Notes under the pieces: model-generated | Databases searched by the model: none | What the model was told of the DNA's origin: nothing | The model's input: the letters and a program-made list of their open reading frames with translations, nothing else | Position numbers and translations under genes: made by a program | NCBI GenBank assembly: GCA_023439605.1 | Contig: JAEXNS010000051.1 | Location: 1-5,403, forward strand | Source: Bacillota bacterium | GTDB taxonomy: Bacteria; Bacillota; Clostridia; Oscillospirales; Ruminococcaceae | DNA: 5,403 bases | Direction: 5' to 3' | In this document: piece after piece, positions 1-5,403 of the stretch | How positions within the stretch are numbered: position 1 is the first letter of the stretch | How the letters are laid out: each line of letters opens with the position of its first letter

Positions 1-822
1 ATTTTGTTCTATGTAAAGGTAAGAAGGGATTATTTGAGCAGTTAAATAATTTTTAAGTGTAACTATGTTGTAGTTTCTTGTAAGTTCACCATTGTGTGCA
101 ATTGAAATAATGCCTGTTTCTTCAGAAACTACGATAATAATAGCATCTGAGTTTTCACTCATGCCTATAGCAGCACGATGTCTTGAACCTAACTTTTTAT
201 TTATAAGTTCTTCACGTTCAGGTTTAGGCAAAAAACAAGCTGCTGCTAAAACAATACCATCCCTAATTATAACGGCACCATCATGCAGGGGAGTCTTAGG
301 GTAAAAAATATTTCCAAACAATTCTTTTGTGGGCATTGCATTTAAAAGTGTACCTGTATTTATCTGTTCACCAAGTTTGGTTTTTCTTTCAATTACCATC
401 AAAGCACCTGTTGTAGTTGCGGACAGTTCTTCGCATGCTTGACAAATTTCATCAATAGCAGATATCCATTGAGAAGAAATTAGTTGTGAATTATCACCAA
501 ACATATTAAATTGAGAAACACTTGTTCGACCTACTTTTTCTAAAACTCTTCTTAATTCTGGCTGGAACATTATTAAAATAGCAATTAAACCAACATCTAT
601 TGCTTTTTTTAATATAAAGGTTATGGCTTTAAATTCGAAAAAATTACAAAGTCCATAGGTCATAAGTAAAAGCCCAATTCCTTTTATTAGCTGTCCAGCT
701 CTTGTTTCTCTAATTAATTTAATAGCTTTGTAAACAATATAAGTTAACAGTAAAATATCTATAATATCTATTATTTGTATTGTTTTCAAAACATTTAATA
801 AAGAGTAGAGTAAATCCTTCAT
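1..822 (-). CDS. cdaA: Membrane-bound di-adenylate cyclase CdaA (3' end cut by window edge)
   Basis: CdaA condenses two ATP into c-di-AMP, the second messenger that controls potassium and osmolyte transport and cell-wall homeostasis. The frame is open for 274 codons from ATG at 822 to base 1 with no stop. The family is usually about 270-280 residues, so only a short C-terminal piece is probably missing. The N-terminus has three hydrophobic segments (about residues 17-36, 45-62 and 70-86), followed by the family hallmark FQPELRR (86-92) and a linker helix. The cyclase (DisA_N/DAC) domain follows, with the two signature motifs DGA at 181-183 (in LHDGAVI) and RHR at 214-216 (in GSRHRAA), both intact, so it should be active. 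The start is supported by AGGAAGTG 6 bases upstream. The gene starts 10 bases after the ispF stop and its ribosome binding site touches that stop, suggesting translational coupling. The usual partner gene cdaR (ybbR) would be expected further left, outside the window. Confidence 0.95.
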   Translation of the reverse strand, partial: MKDLLYSLLNVLKTIQIIDIIDILLLTYIVYKAIKLIRETRAGQLIKGIGLLLMTYGLCNFFEFKAITFILKKAIDVGLIAILIMFQPELRRVLEKVGRTSVSQFNMFGDNSQLISSQWISAIDEICQACEELSATTTGALMVIERKTKLGEQINTGTLLNAMPTKELFGNIFYPKTPLHDGAVIIRDGIVLAAACFLPKPEREELINKKLGSRHRAAIGMSENSDAIIIVVSEETGIISIAHNGELTRNYNIVTLKNYLTAQIIPSYLYIEQN

Positions 823-832
823 AATTCACTTC

Positions 833-1315
833 CTATCTATTCTTTTTTAAACTCAATAAACAAACACTATGGGAGGCAATACCTAATTTTTCACCAGTAA
901 AACCTAGTTTTTCTTCAGTTGTAGCCTTTACATTTATTTGTGATATATCTATCGAACATACGGCAGCTATATTTTCTCTCATTTTAAGTATAAATGGGGA
1001 CAACTTAGGTGATTGTGCTATTATAGTTGAGTCAATATTTTCTATAATATATCCATTTTCATATATTAAATTACATACTTTTTTTAGTAAAATCAAACTA
1101 TCTATACCTTCATATTGAGCGTTGGTATCAGGGAAGTGGGTGCCTATATCACCTAAAGCCAATGCCCCCAATAAAGAATCCATTATAGCGTGAACTAAAA
1201 CATCTGCATCTGAGTGTCCAAGTAAACCTTTTTCATATGGTATTTTAACTCCACCGATTATTAAATCCCTATTTTCAACCAGTTTATGAACGTCATATCC
1301 ATGACCTATTCTCAT
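833..1315 (-). CDS. ispF: 2-C-methyl-D-erythritol 2,4-cyclodiphosphate synthase (IspF)
   Basis: IspF is the fifth enzyme of the MEP pathway. It cyclises CDP-methylerythritol 2-phosphate to methylerythritol 2,4-cyclodiphosphate, releasing CMP, as a cytosolic homotrimer. At 160 residues it is the normal full length. The metal-binding residues D8 and H10 (in GHGYDVHKL) and H42 are at the same numbers as in the E. coli enzyme. H34-S35-D36 (LLGHSDADVLVHA), the FPDT loop (61-64) and the C-terminal ATTEEKLGFTG motif (131-141), which binds the cytidine diphosphate, are all present. The start ATG overlaps the ispD stop as ATGA and is preceded by CGAGGTG, so translation is probably coupled to ispD. IspD and IspF are fused in some bacteria; here they are separate but overlapping. 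Nothing suggests loss of function. Confidence 0.98.
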   Translation of the reverse strand: MRIGHGYDVHKLVENRDLIIGGVKIPYEKGLLGHSDADVLVHAIMDSLLGALALGDIGTHFPDTNAQYEGIDSLILLKKVCNLIYENGYIIENIDSTIIAQSPKLSPFILKMRENIAAVCSIDISQINVKATTEEKLGFTGEKLGIASHSVCLLSLKKNR

Positions 1316-2007
1316 TGTGGCACCTCGTTTTCTTCAAGGTTGTATAATAAATTTGCAATTAAAATATCTTCTGGAGTAGTTATTTTAATGTTTTTATAGT
1401 CACCCTTAGTCATAAAAACTTTTACACCTATGGATTCAACAAGCTGACAATCATCTGTAAAATCAAGTTTATATTCTGTTGCGAAATTTAACCCTTTTAT
1501 GTACAAACTTTTCTTAAAAACCTGAGGGGTTTGTGTTATAAATAAGTGAGGTCTGTAAGGTGTATCCACAATTAGGTTATCAGAAACTATTTTTATAGTA
1601 TCCTTTACATTTACACCTAAAGTTGCAGCACCAAAAACTCGTGCATCGTTTATGGTGTTTTCAATTAAAATTGTTTTAATAAGTGGTCTAGCACCATCAT
1701 GTATGGCTATTAATGAACAATCACTAGAGGTGTATTTTACACCATTGAAAACACTTTCCTGTCTTGTTTCTCCACCTTCAACACAGACTTTAAATTTGGT
1801 TATGTTTAACTGGATAGCAATATCTTTTACAAAAGAAATATCCTCTTTTTTAACTACAACTATTATTTCAGAAATACTTTCTGCTTTTTCAAAGGCGAGC
1901 ATACTTAATCCTATTACATGATTATTTCCTATTTTTAAGAATTGTTTATTTTGGCCGTTCATTCTAGTTGAACTTCCAGCTGAAACAATTATCGCACTTG
2001 TATCCAT
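1312..2007 (-). CDS. ispD: 2-C-methyl-D-erythritol 4-phosphate cytidylyltransferase (IspD)
   Basis: IspD is the third enzyme of the MEP pathway and joins MEP to CTP, giving CDP-methylerythritol and pyrophosphate. With the start chosen here it has 231 residues, typical of the family. The nucleotide-binding loop is SAGSSTRMNGQNKQFL (9-24) with R15 and K21 at the catalytic positions (R20 and K27 in E. coli); the usual Pro before KQ is Asn here. GGETRQESV (78-86), HDGARP (103-108), VKDT (134-137), TQTPQ (158-162), FTDD (183-186) and KITTPED (208-214) are also family motifs. An upstream in-frame ATG at 2025 would add six residues and overlap the ABC stop as ATGA, but has no ribosome binding site. 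The ATG at 2007 has GAGGTG four bases upstream and gives the normal N-terminus, so I prefer it. With this start the gene begins 14 bases after the ABC stop; its TGA overlaps the ispF start. Confidence 0.96.
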   Translation of the reverse strand: MDTSAIIVSAGSSTRMNGQNKQFLKIGNNHVIGLSMLAFEKAESISEIIVVVKKEDISFVKDIAIQLNITKFKVCVEGGETRQESVFNGVKYTSSDCSLIAIHDGARPLIKTILIENTINDARVFGAATLGVNVKDTIKIVSDNLIVDTPYRPHLFITQTPQVFKKSLYIKGLNFATEYKLDFTDDCQLVESIGVKVFMTKGDYKNIKITTPEDILIANLLYNLEENEVPQ

Positions 2008-2011
2008 ATTA

Positions 2012-2017
2012 CACCTC
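2012..2017 (-). promoter_or_regulatory. Ribosome binding site that decides the ispD start
   Basis: GAGGTG read on the minus strand, four bases before the ATG at 2007-2005. The alternative ATG at 2025-2023 has only AT-rich sequence upstream (…CTATATAATAT), with no Shine-Dalgarno match. This favours a 231-residue IspD over a 237-residue one. Confidence 0.75.
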
Positions 2018-2021
2018 TTAT

Positions 2022-3767
2022 TCATATATTATATAGCTTATAAAGTTCGCAATAAATACCGTTTTTTTCAATTAGTTCATTATGACTCCCAGTTTCAGAG
2101 ATACCATTTTCAGTTAGAACTATTATTTTATCAGCATTTTTTATAGTAGTAAGTCTATGTGCTATCGTCAACGTAGTGCGATTTTTAGATAATTTTTCTA
2201 AAGACTGTTGAACGATTTGTTCACTTTCATTGTCAAGTGAGGATGTAGCTTCATCAAGAATTAAGATAGGTGGATTTTTTAAGAATAACCTTGCAATAGA
2301 AATTCTTTGTTTTTGTCCACCAGATAGTTTAACACCTTTTTCGCCTACATTTGTATGGTATCCTTTTGGAAGAGATATAATAAAATCATGTGCACCTGCC
2401 ATTTTAGCGGCGTTTATTACCTGTTCTTCATTGGCCTCTAAGTCACCATAAAGTATATTTTCAAAAATTGTTCCATTAAACAAATAAACATCTTGTTGTA
2501 CTATTCCGATATTTTTTCTTAATGATCTTAATTTTATATTTTTAATATTTATATCATCTATATAAATATTACCTTTGGTTACTTCATAAAATCTTGGGAT
2601 AAGATTACATAAGGTGCTTTTACCAGCACCAGAAGGTCCCACAATTGCAATGTTTTCACCTTGATTTATTTCTAAATTTATATCTGTTAGAACATTTTCC
2701 AGTGATTTGTTATAAGAAAAATTTACATTTTCATATTTTATTTTCCCTTTCACATTTGAAAGAGAAATAGCATCTTTTGAGTCGCTTATAGATATAGGTT
2801 CATTTATTATTTCTGAAAATCTTTCTATACCTGTAATACCCTTTTGGAATTGTTCTGTAAACTCAATGATTTTTCTTACGGAAGCAATTAGAGTTTGTAT
2901 AAACAATAAGTATGCAATTAAGTCTGCGGCGTTTATTTCCTTTTTTGTAATAAATATAAAACCTAAAACTATAACTGATATATAAATAATTCCATCAAAA
3001 AATCTAGTTACTGATTGAAATGAAGACATATATTTATAAGCTTTTTGTTTAACACTAAGAAATCTTTGATTACCTTTGTCAAATTTAGCTTCTTCTACTT
3101 TTTCGTTTACAAAACTTTTAACAACTCTTATTCCAGAAATGCTATCTTCAAGATTTGCGTTTAATTCACCAATTTGAATTCGTGCTTCAGCAAAAGCTAA
3201 TTTCATTTTTTTTCTGAAAATAATTATTGAAGTCAGCATAAGAGGAAGTAGTAAAAAAATCAATAAAGTTAATTTTACGTTTATTCCTAGCAAAATTATA
3301 AATGCACCTATTATTTTTATAAATGCAATAAAAAATTCTTCAGGACAATGATGAGCAAATTCGGTTATATCAAACAGGTCATTTGTTATTCTTGACATTA
3401 TCTGACCTGTTTTAGATTCATCATAAAAAGAAAAAGGTAATTTTTGAAGATGTTTAAATATATCACTTCTCATGTCGGTTTCTATTTTTGCACCCATTAC
3501 ATGACCTGTATACGCCATGTAATAATTGGCACCTGTGTCAATTATTCTTAAAAAAATATATATTATTATTAATTTAATTATATAATTAAATATACTATCA
3601 TCAATCTCATTGTAAATAGTATAATTTGTTATTTTTCTAACTATCATTGGAAATATCAGTTCACAAATTGTTGATAATCCTGCACATAATAAATCTATAA
3701 AGAGTATAAATTTATATGGTTTATAGTATTTTAGAAAGCTTTTTAAAATTTTATTTTTTGTTAGCAT
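2022..3767 (-). CDS. ABC exporter half-transporter: fused membrane and ATPase domains
   Basis: This is a full-length 581-residue half-transporter of the MsbA/BmrA type (type IV exporter fold), expected to dimerise in the cytoplasmic membrane and export lipids, peptides or drugs using ATP. Residues 1 to about 310 form the transmembrane domain, with hydrophobic stretches around 19-42, 57-80, 145-185 (two helices), 257-273 and 280-300. The ATPase domain has an A-loop tyrosine (Y352), Walker A GPSGAGKST (377-385), Q-loop Q425 (IVQQD), the signature LSGGQKQR (481-488), Walker B LILDEAT (502-508) and the switch histidine H537. All are canonical, so both sites of a homodimer could be active. The start has AAAAGGTGA five bases upstream and sits about 30 bases from a likely promoter. 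It is the first gene of the row leading into ispD-ispF-cdaA. The substrate cannot be told from sequence; the isoprenoid and c-di-AMP neighbours are only suggestive. Confidence 0.95.
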   Translation of the reverse strand: MLTKNKILKSFLKYYKPYKFILFIDLLCAGLSTICELIFPMIVRKITNYTIYNEIDDSIFNYIIKLIIIYIFLRIIDTGANYYMAYTGHVMGAKIETDMRSDIFKHLQKLPFSFYDESKTGQIMSRITNDLFDITEFAHHCPEEFFIAFIKIIGAFIILLGINVKLTLLIFLLLPLMLTSIIIFRKKMKLAFAEARIQIGELNANLEDSISGIRVVKSFVNEKVEEAKFDKGNQRFLSVKQKAYKYMSSFQSVTRFFDGIIYISVIVLGFIFITKKEINAADLIAYLLFIQTLIASVRKIIEFTEQFQKGITGIERFSEIINEPISISDSKDAISLSNVKGKIKYENVNFSYNKSLENVLTDINLEINQGENIAIVGPSGAGKSTLCNLIPRFYEVTKGNIYIDDINIKNIKLRSLRKNIGIVQQDVYLFNGTIFENILYGDLEANEEQVINAAKMAGAHDFIISLPKGYHTNVGEKGVKLSGGQKQRISIARLFLKNPPILILDEATSSLDNESEQIVQQSLEKLSKNRTTLTIAHRLTTIKNADKIIVLTENGISETGSHNELIEKNGIYCELYKLYNI

Positions 3768-3804
3768 TTAGTCACCTTTTTAAATATAAAATATATATAA
3801 AGTA

Positions 3805-3833
3805 ATTATAGCATATTTTTAATTAAAATAAAA
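3805..3833 (-). promoter_or_regulatory. Probable sigma-A promoter of the ABC-ispD-ispF-cdaA operon
   Basis: On the minus strand there is a perfect extended -10, TGCTATAAT (TATAAT at 3805-3810). At a 17-base spacing the -35 position (3828-3833) reads TTTTAT, which is poor, so the extended -10 would carry recognition. Transcription would begin near 3798, leaving a leader of about 30 bases that contains the ABC ribosome binding site. The surroundings are very AT-rich, so a chance match is possible. Confidence 0.55.
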
Positions 3834-3862
3834 GACTATTTTTTATAAAAATAAATAAAATC

Positions 3863-3870
3863 AAATAAAT
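3863..3870. repeat. Left copy of 8-base direct repeat flanking element 1
   Basis: AAATAAAT directly abuts the first base of element 1 and is repeated exactly after its last base (4005-4012). It looks like a target-site duplication made on insertion. The sequence is AT-rich and simple, so chance agreement is possible, but the junction position is exact. Confidence 0.6.
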
Positions 3871-4004
3871 GTTACTATTCAGCTATTAACGGTAAAGTTT
3901 AGGATTTTGCGAGGGTTTCGACTCTGCGGAGGCGACCGGGCTTTCCGGTCGCCCTGGACCTTCGGTAAAACATCTCTACCTTATACATATGGCTGAATAG
4001 TAAC
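3871..4004 (+). mobile_element. MITE-like element, copy 1, with a GC-rich structured core
   Basis: This 134-base unit is far more GC-rich than its surroundings: 35 of the 50 bases at 3911-3960 are G or C. It begins GTTACTATTCAGC and ends with the exact reverse complement, GCTGAATAGTAAC. Pairing extends three more base pairs inward if one G-U is allowed. Inside is a short CTC-TGCG-GAG hairpin and a strong nine-pair hairpin with arms GGCGACCGG and CCGGTCGCC (3931-3953). A perfect 8-base direct repeat flanks it. It has no coding capacity. A second copy, same orientation and about 88% identical, lies at 4167-4299. The design matches a non-autonomous transposable element moved in trans. I do not recognise a named family. 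It sits about 60 bases upstream of the -10 of the minus-strand operon. Confidence 0.8.
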
Positions 4005-4012
4005 AAATAAAT
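4005..4012. repeat. Right copy of 8-base direct repeat flanking element 1
   Basis: AAATAAAT, identical to 3863-3870, follows the last base of element 1 directly. Together they are best read as a target-site duplication of a transposition event. Confidence 0.6.
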
Positions 4013-4052
4013 AGTAAAATATACACTCCAATATTTAGGGTTTATTTTATGA

Positions 4053-4081
4053 TTGAAAAAAAGTAGCTAATATGATATAAT
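4053..4081 (+). promoter_or_regulatory. Near-consensus sigma-A promoter between the two repeat elements
   Basis: The -35 is TTGAAA (4053-4058), the spacer is exactly 17 bases, and the -10 is a perfect TATAAT (4076-4081) extended by TG (TGATATAAT). Transcription should start near 4088, reading toward cbiA. It is the best promoter match I found in the window. A terminator follows only about 35 bases after the predicted start, so the transcript either ends there or reads through into element 2 and cbiA. Confidence 0.75.
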
Positions 4082-4087
4082 ATTAAC

Positions 4088-4156
4088 ATCTATTAAAGTT
4101 AAAGAATAATTTAATAAATTTGAACACATTTGGTATAAAAAGATGTGTTCTTTTTT
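4088..4156 (+). ncRNA. Possible very short RNA between promoter and terminator
   Basis: The stretch from the predicted start (about 4088) to the end of the terminator T-run would give an RNA of about 70 bases: an AT-rich 5' part of about 34 bases and the terminator hairpin. It holds no convincing ORF with a ribosome binding site. It could be an independent small RNA or the prematurely ended leader of cbiA. Only the flanking signals support it; the body shows no recognised RNA family. Confidence 0.3.
4122..4156 (+). terminator. Rho-independent terminator, plus strand
   Basis: GAACACAT (4122-4129) pairs with ATGTGTTC (4143-4150), an eight-pair stem that can be extended by a T-G and a T-A pair, and six T residues follow at once (4151-4156). 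On the minus strand the stem is followed by AAATTT rather than a T-run, so it should work only for plus-strand transcripts. It stands after the promoter at 4053-4081 and before element 2, not after any recognisable gene. Confidence 0.75.
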
Positions 4157-4158
4157 GT

Positions 4159-4166
4159 GGGAATTT
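4159..4166. repeat. Left copy of imperfect 8-base direct repeat flanking element 2
   Basis: GGGAATTT abuts the first base of element 2 and matches GGAAATTT at 4300-4307 in seven of eight positions. The same length as at element 1 supports an 8-base target duplication that has since mutated. Confidence 0.5.
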
Positions 4167-4299
4167 GTTACTATTCAGCCACTAAAGGTAAAGTTTACGA
4201 TTTCGCAAGGGTTTCGACTCTGCGGAGTCGACCAGACTTTCTGGTCGCCATGGACTTTCGGTAAAATATCTCTGCCTTATACATATGGCTGGATGTAAC
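4167..4299 (+). mobile_element. MITE-like element, copy 2, partly decayed
   Basis: This 133-base unit aligns with element 1 over its full length with 15 substitutions and one single-base gap, by hand. The left end is an exact GTTACTATTCAGC, but the right end reads GGCTGGATGTAAC, with one substitution and one deletion. The core is less GC-rich (28 of 50 bases at 4207-4256). The central hairpin survives with altered sequence: CGACCAGA pairs with TCTGGTCG (4229-4236 and 4240-4247). A second possible stem-loop, TCGACTC-TGCG-GAGTCGA (4214-4231), competes for the shared CGA. The imperfect ends and imperfect flanking repeat suggest this is the older insertion. It has no coding capacity and ends 50 bases before the cbiA start codon, so plus-strand read-through would place it in the cbiA leader. 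Confidence 0.78.
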
Positions 4300-4307
4300 G
4301 GAAATTT
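4300..4307. repeat. Right copy of imperfect 8-base direct repeat flanking element 2
   Basis: GGAAATTT directly follows the last base of element 2 and differs from 4159-4166 at one position only. Confidence 0.5.
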
Positions 4308-4349
4308 TTTAATGATTTATAATTGGGATATTAAAAAAGGAGAGAATAA

Positions 4350-5403
4350 ATGAAGAGAATTATGATTGCAGGAACAAATAGTGGATGTGGAAAAACTACA
4401 GTTACATGCGGTATTTTGCAGGCACTTGTAGATATGAAAAAATCTGTTGGGGCGTTTAAATGTGGACCGGATTATATTGATCCTATTTTTCATAGTAAAA
4501 TAATAGGTGCAAATACTTATAATCTTGATAATTTTTTTTGTGATGAAAATATGATTAAGTATCTTTTTAAAAAGAATAGCTTAAATGTTGATATTTCAGT
4601 TATAGAGGGAGTTATGGGTTTTTATGATGGTGTATGTGAAAAGGCATCTTCATATGATATATCAAACATTGTTAATTGTGCAGTGGTAATTGTAATAGAT
4701 TGTGAAGGAATGAGTTCGTCAGTAGGTGCAGTGATTAAGGGCTTTTTGACTTATAAAGTACAAAATAACATTATTGGATTTATATTTAATAGATTGCACG
4801 AAAGTCTTTTAGATGAAGTAAAAAATATTTGTATAAATCTTAAAACAAGTTTTTTCGGATATTTGCCCATGTCAAAGGAATGTGTTATTGAGAGCAGGCA
4901 TTTGGGGCTTTCTACAACAGAAGATATAGTTTCTATAAAAAATAAGATGAATATTTTGAGTGATATGGTTCAAAAAAATATTTATATAGATGAAATAATT
5001 AGAATTTCTGAAAGTTTTGAATTTCCAAGTTATAATTTGGTTTCGATTTTAAAACCTAAAATTAAAAATAAAGTTAAAATCGCTGTGGCAAATGACAATG
5101 CTTTTTGTTTTATCTATGAAGATAATTTAAATTTATTAAGAGAAATGGGATGTGAAATCGAATTTTTTTCACCTCTGAAAGATGAAGACATACCAAAAAA
5201 CTCAGATGGGATAATTTTATGTGGTGGATATCCAGAATTATTTGCAAAAGAATTGTTTAATAATAAGAAAATTCGAAAATCAATATATGAAAAAATTGTA
5301 GAGGGAATACCAGTTATCGCAGAATGTGGTGGTTTTATGTATTTGCATAAATTACTTGAGGATATAAATGGTGAGGAATATGAAATGGTAGGTATTGTGG
5401 ATG
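4350..5403 (+). CDS. cbiA: Cobyrinate a,c-diamide synthase CbiA/CobB (3' end cut by window edge)
   Basis: This enzyme of cobalamin synthesis amidates the a and c side chains of cobyrinate (or hydrogenobyrinate), using glutamine and ATP. The visible 351 residues are about three quarters of the usual 450 or so. The N-terminal dethiobiotin-synthetase-like domain has the P-loop GTNSGCGKTT (8-17), FKCGPDYIDP (36-45) and EGVMGFYDG (86-94), all family hallmarks. A class I glutamine amidotransferase domain follows from about residue 245, with LCGGYPE and the catalytic cysteine C326 in AECGGFMYL; the catalytic His region lies beyond the edge. The start has AAAGGAG seven bases upstream. The name CbiA (anaerobic route) is inferred from the clostridial character, since motifs alone do not separate it from CobB. 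No other cobalamin gene is visible. The reading frame is intact. I see no cobalamin riboswitch upstream; the leader holds element 2 instead. Confidence 0.93.
   Translation, partial: MKRIMIAGTNSGCGKTTVTCGILQALVDMKKSVGAFKCGPDYIDPIFHSKIIGANTYNLDNFFCDENMIKYLFKKNSLNVDISVIEGVMGFYDGVCEKASSYDISNIVNCAVVIVIDCEGMSSSVGAVIKGFLTYKVQNNIIGFIFNRLHESLLDEVKNICINLKTSFFGYLPMSKECVIESRHLGLSTTEDIVSIKNKMNILSDMVQKNIYIDEIIRISESFEFPSYNLVSILKPKIKNKVKIAVANDNAFCFIYEDNLNLLREMGCEIEFFSPLKDEDIPKNSDGIILCGGYPELFAKELFNNKKIRKSIYEKIVEGIPVIAECGGFMYLHKLLEDINGEEYEMVGIVD

Noticed and set aside
92..304. Plus-strand open frame of 70 codons
   Set aside because: It lies wholly antisense to the conserved catalytic region of cdaA, including its DGA and RHR motifs, has no recognisable product, and is a shadow of that gene.
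1652..1921. Plus-strand open frame of 89 codons
   Set aside because: Antisense to the conserved part of ispD, with no family motifs of its own; a shadow frame.
2008..2025. Six-residue longer IspD starting at the ATG that overlaps the ABC stop
   Set aside because: The ATGA overlap is attractive, but no Shine-Dalgarno precedes it, while the next ATG has GAGGTG at the right distance and gives the standard N-terminus.
2230..2451. Plus-strand open frame of 73 codons
   Set aside because: Antisense to the signature and Walker B region of the ABC transporter; conserved codons on the other strand explain it.
3931..3953. GC-rich hairpin in element 1 as a rho-independent terminator
   Set aside because: The stem is strong, but it is followed on neither strand by a T-run, so it is better explained as internal structure of the element.
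3871..4299. The two repeats as a CRISPR array or tRNA/rRNA fragments
   Set aside because: Only two units of about 134 bases, 162 bases apart, with inverted ends and flanking duplications; no short regular repeat-spacer pattern and no tRNA cloverleaf.
4318..4340. TATAAT just upstream of cbiA as a second promoter
   Set aside because: No acceptable -35 at 16-18 bases and no TG extension at the right spot; in such AT-rich sequence a TATAAT is expected by chance.

Overview
The window looks like a piece of a low-GC, probably anaerobic Firmicutes (Clostridia-type) chromosome. The genes are very AT-rich, use TGA as a normal stop, have strong AGGAGG-like ribosome binding sites, and include the MEP isoprenoid pathway, a CdaA-type di-adenylate cyclase and a corrin a,c-diamide synthase. 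The species cannot be named from the sequence alone.

Bases 1-3767 hold a compact minus-strand gene row, read right to left: an exporter-type ABC transporter, then ispD, ispF and cdaA, which runs off the left edge. The spacings are minimal (14 bases, a 4-base ATGA overlap, and 10 bases), so this is almost certainly one operon. It joins a membrane exporter, two consecutive-type enzymes of the MEP pathway (ispE, the step between them, is not here) and the enzyme that makes c-di-AMP. A likely promoter with an extended -10 lies just upstream of the ABC gene.

Bases 3768-4349 are a 582-base divergent intergenic region and the most unusual part. It holds two copies, in the same orientation, of an approximately 134-base GC-rich element (3871-4004 and 4167-4299, about 88% identical by hand alignment). 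Each has inverted ends reading GTTACTATTCAGC and is flanked by an 8-base direct repeat, perfect for the first copy and 7/8 for the second. This is the architecture of a MITE (a small non-autonomous transposable element). Differences between the copies preserve base pairing, including one full compensatory change and several changes that are G-U compatible only when read from the plus strand, so the element may also act as a structured RNA. Between the copies lie a near-consensus plus-strand promoter (4053-4081) and a rho-independent terminator (4122-4156), which could define a tiny RNA or an attenuated leader.

Bases 4350-5403 hold the 5' three quarters of cbiA/cobB (cobyrinate a,c-diamide synthase) on the plus strand, cut by the right edge. 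I see no cobalamin riboswitch in front of it; the second MITE-like copy ends 50 bases before its start codon.
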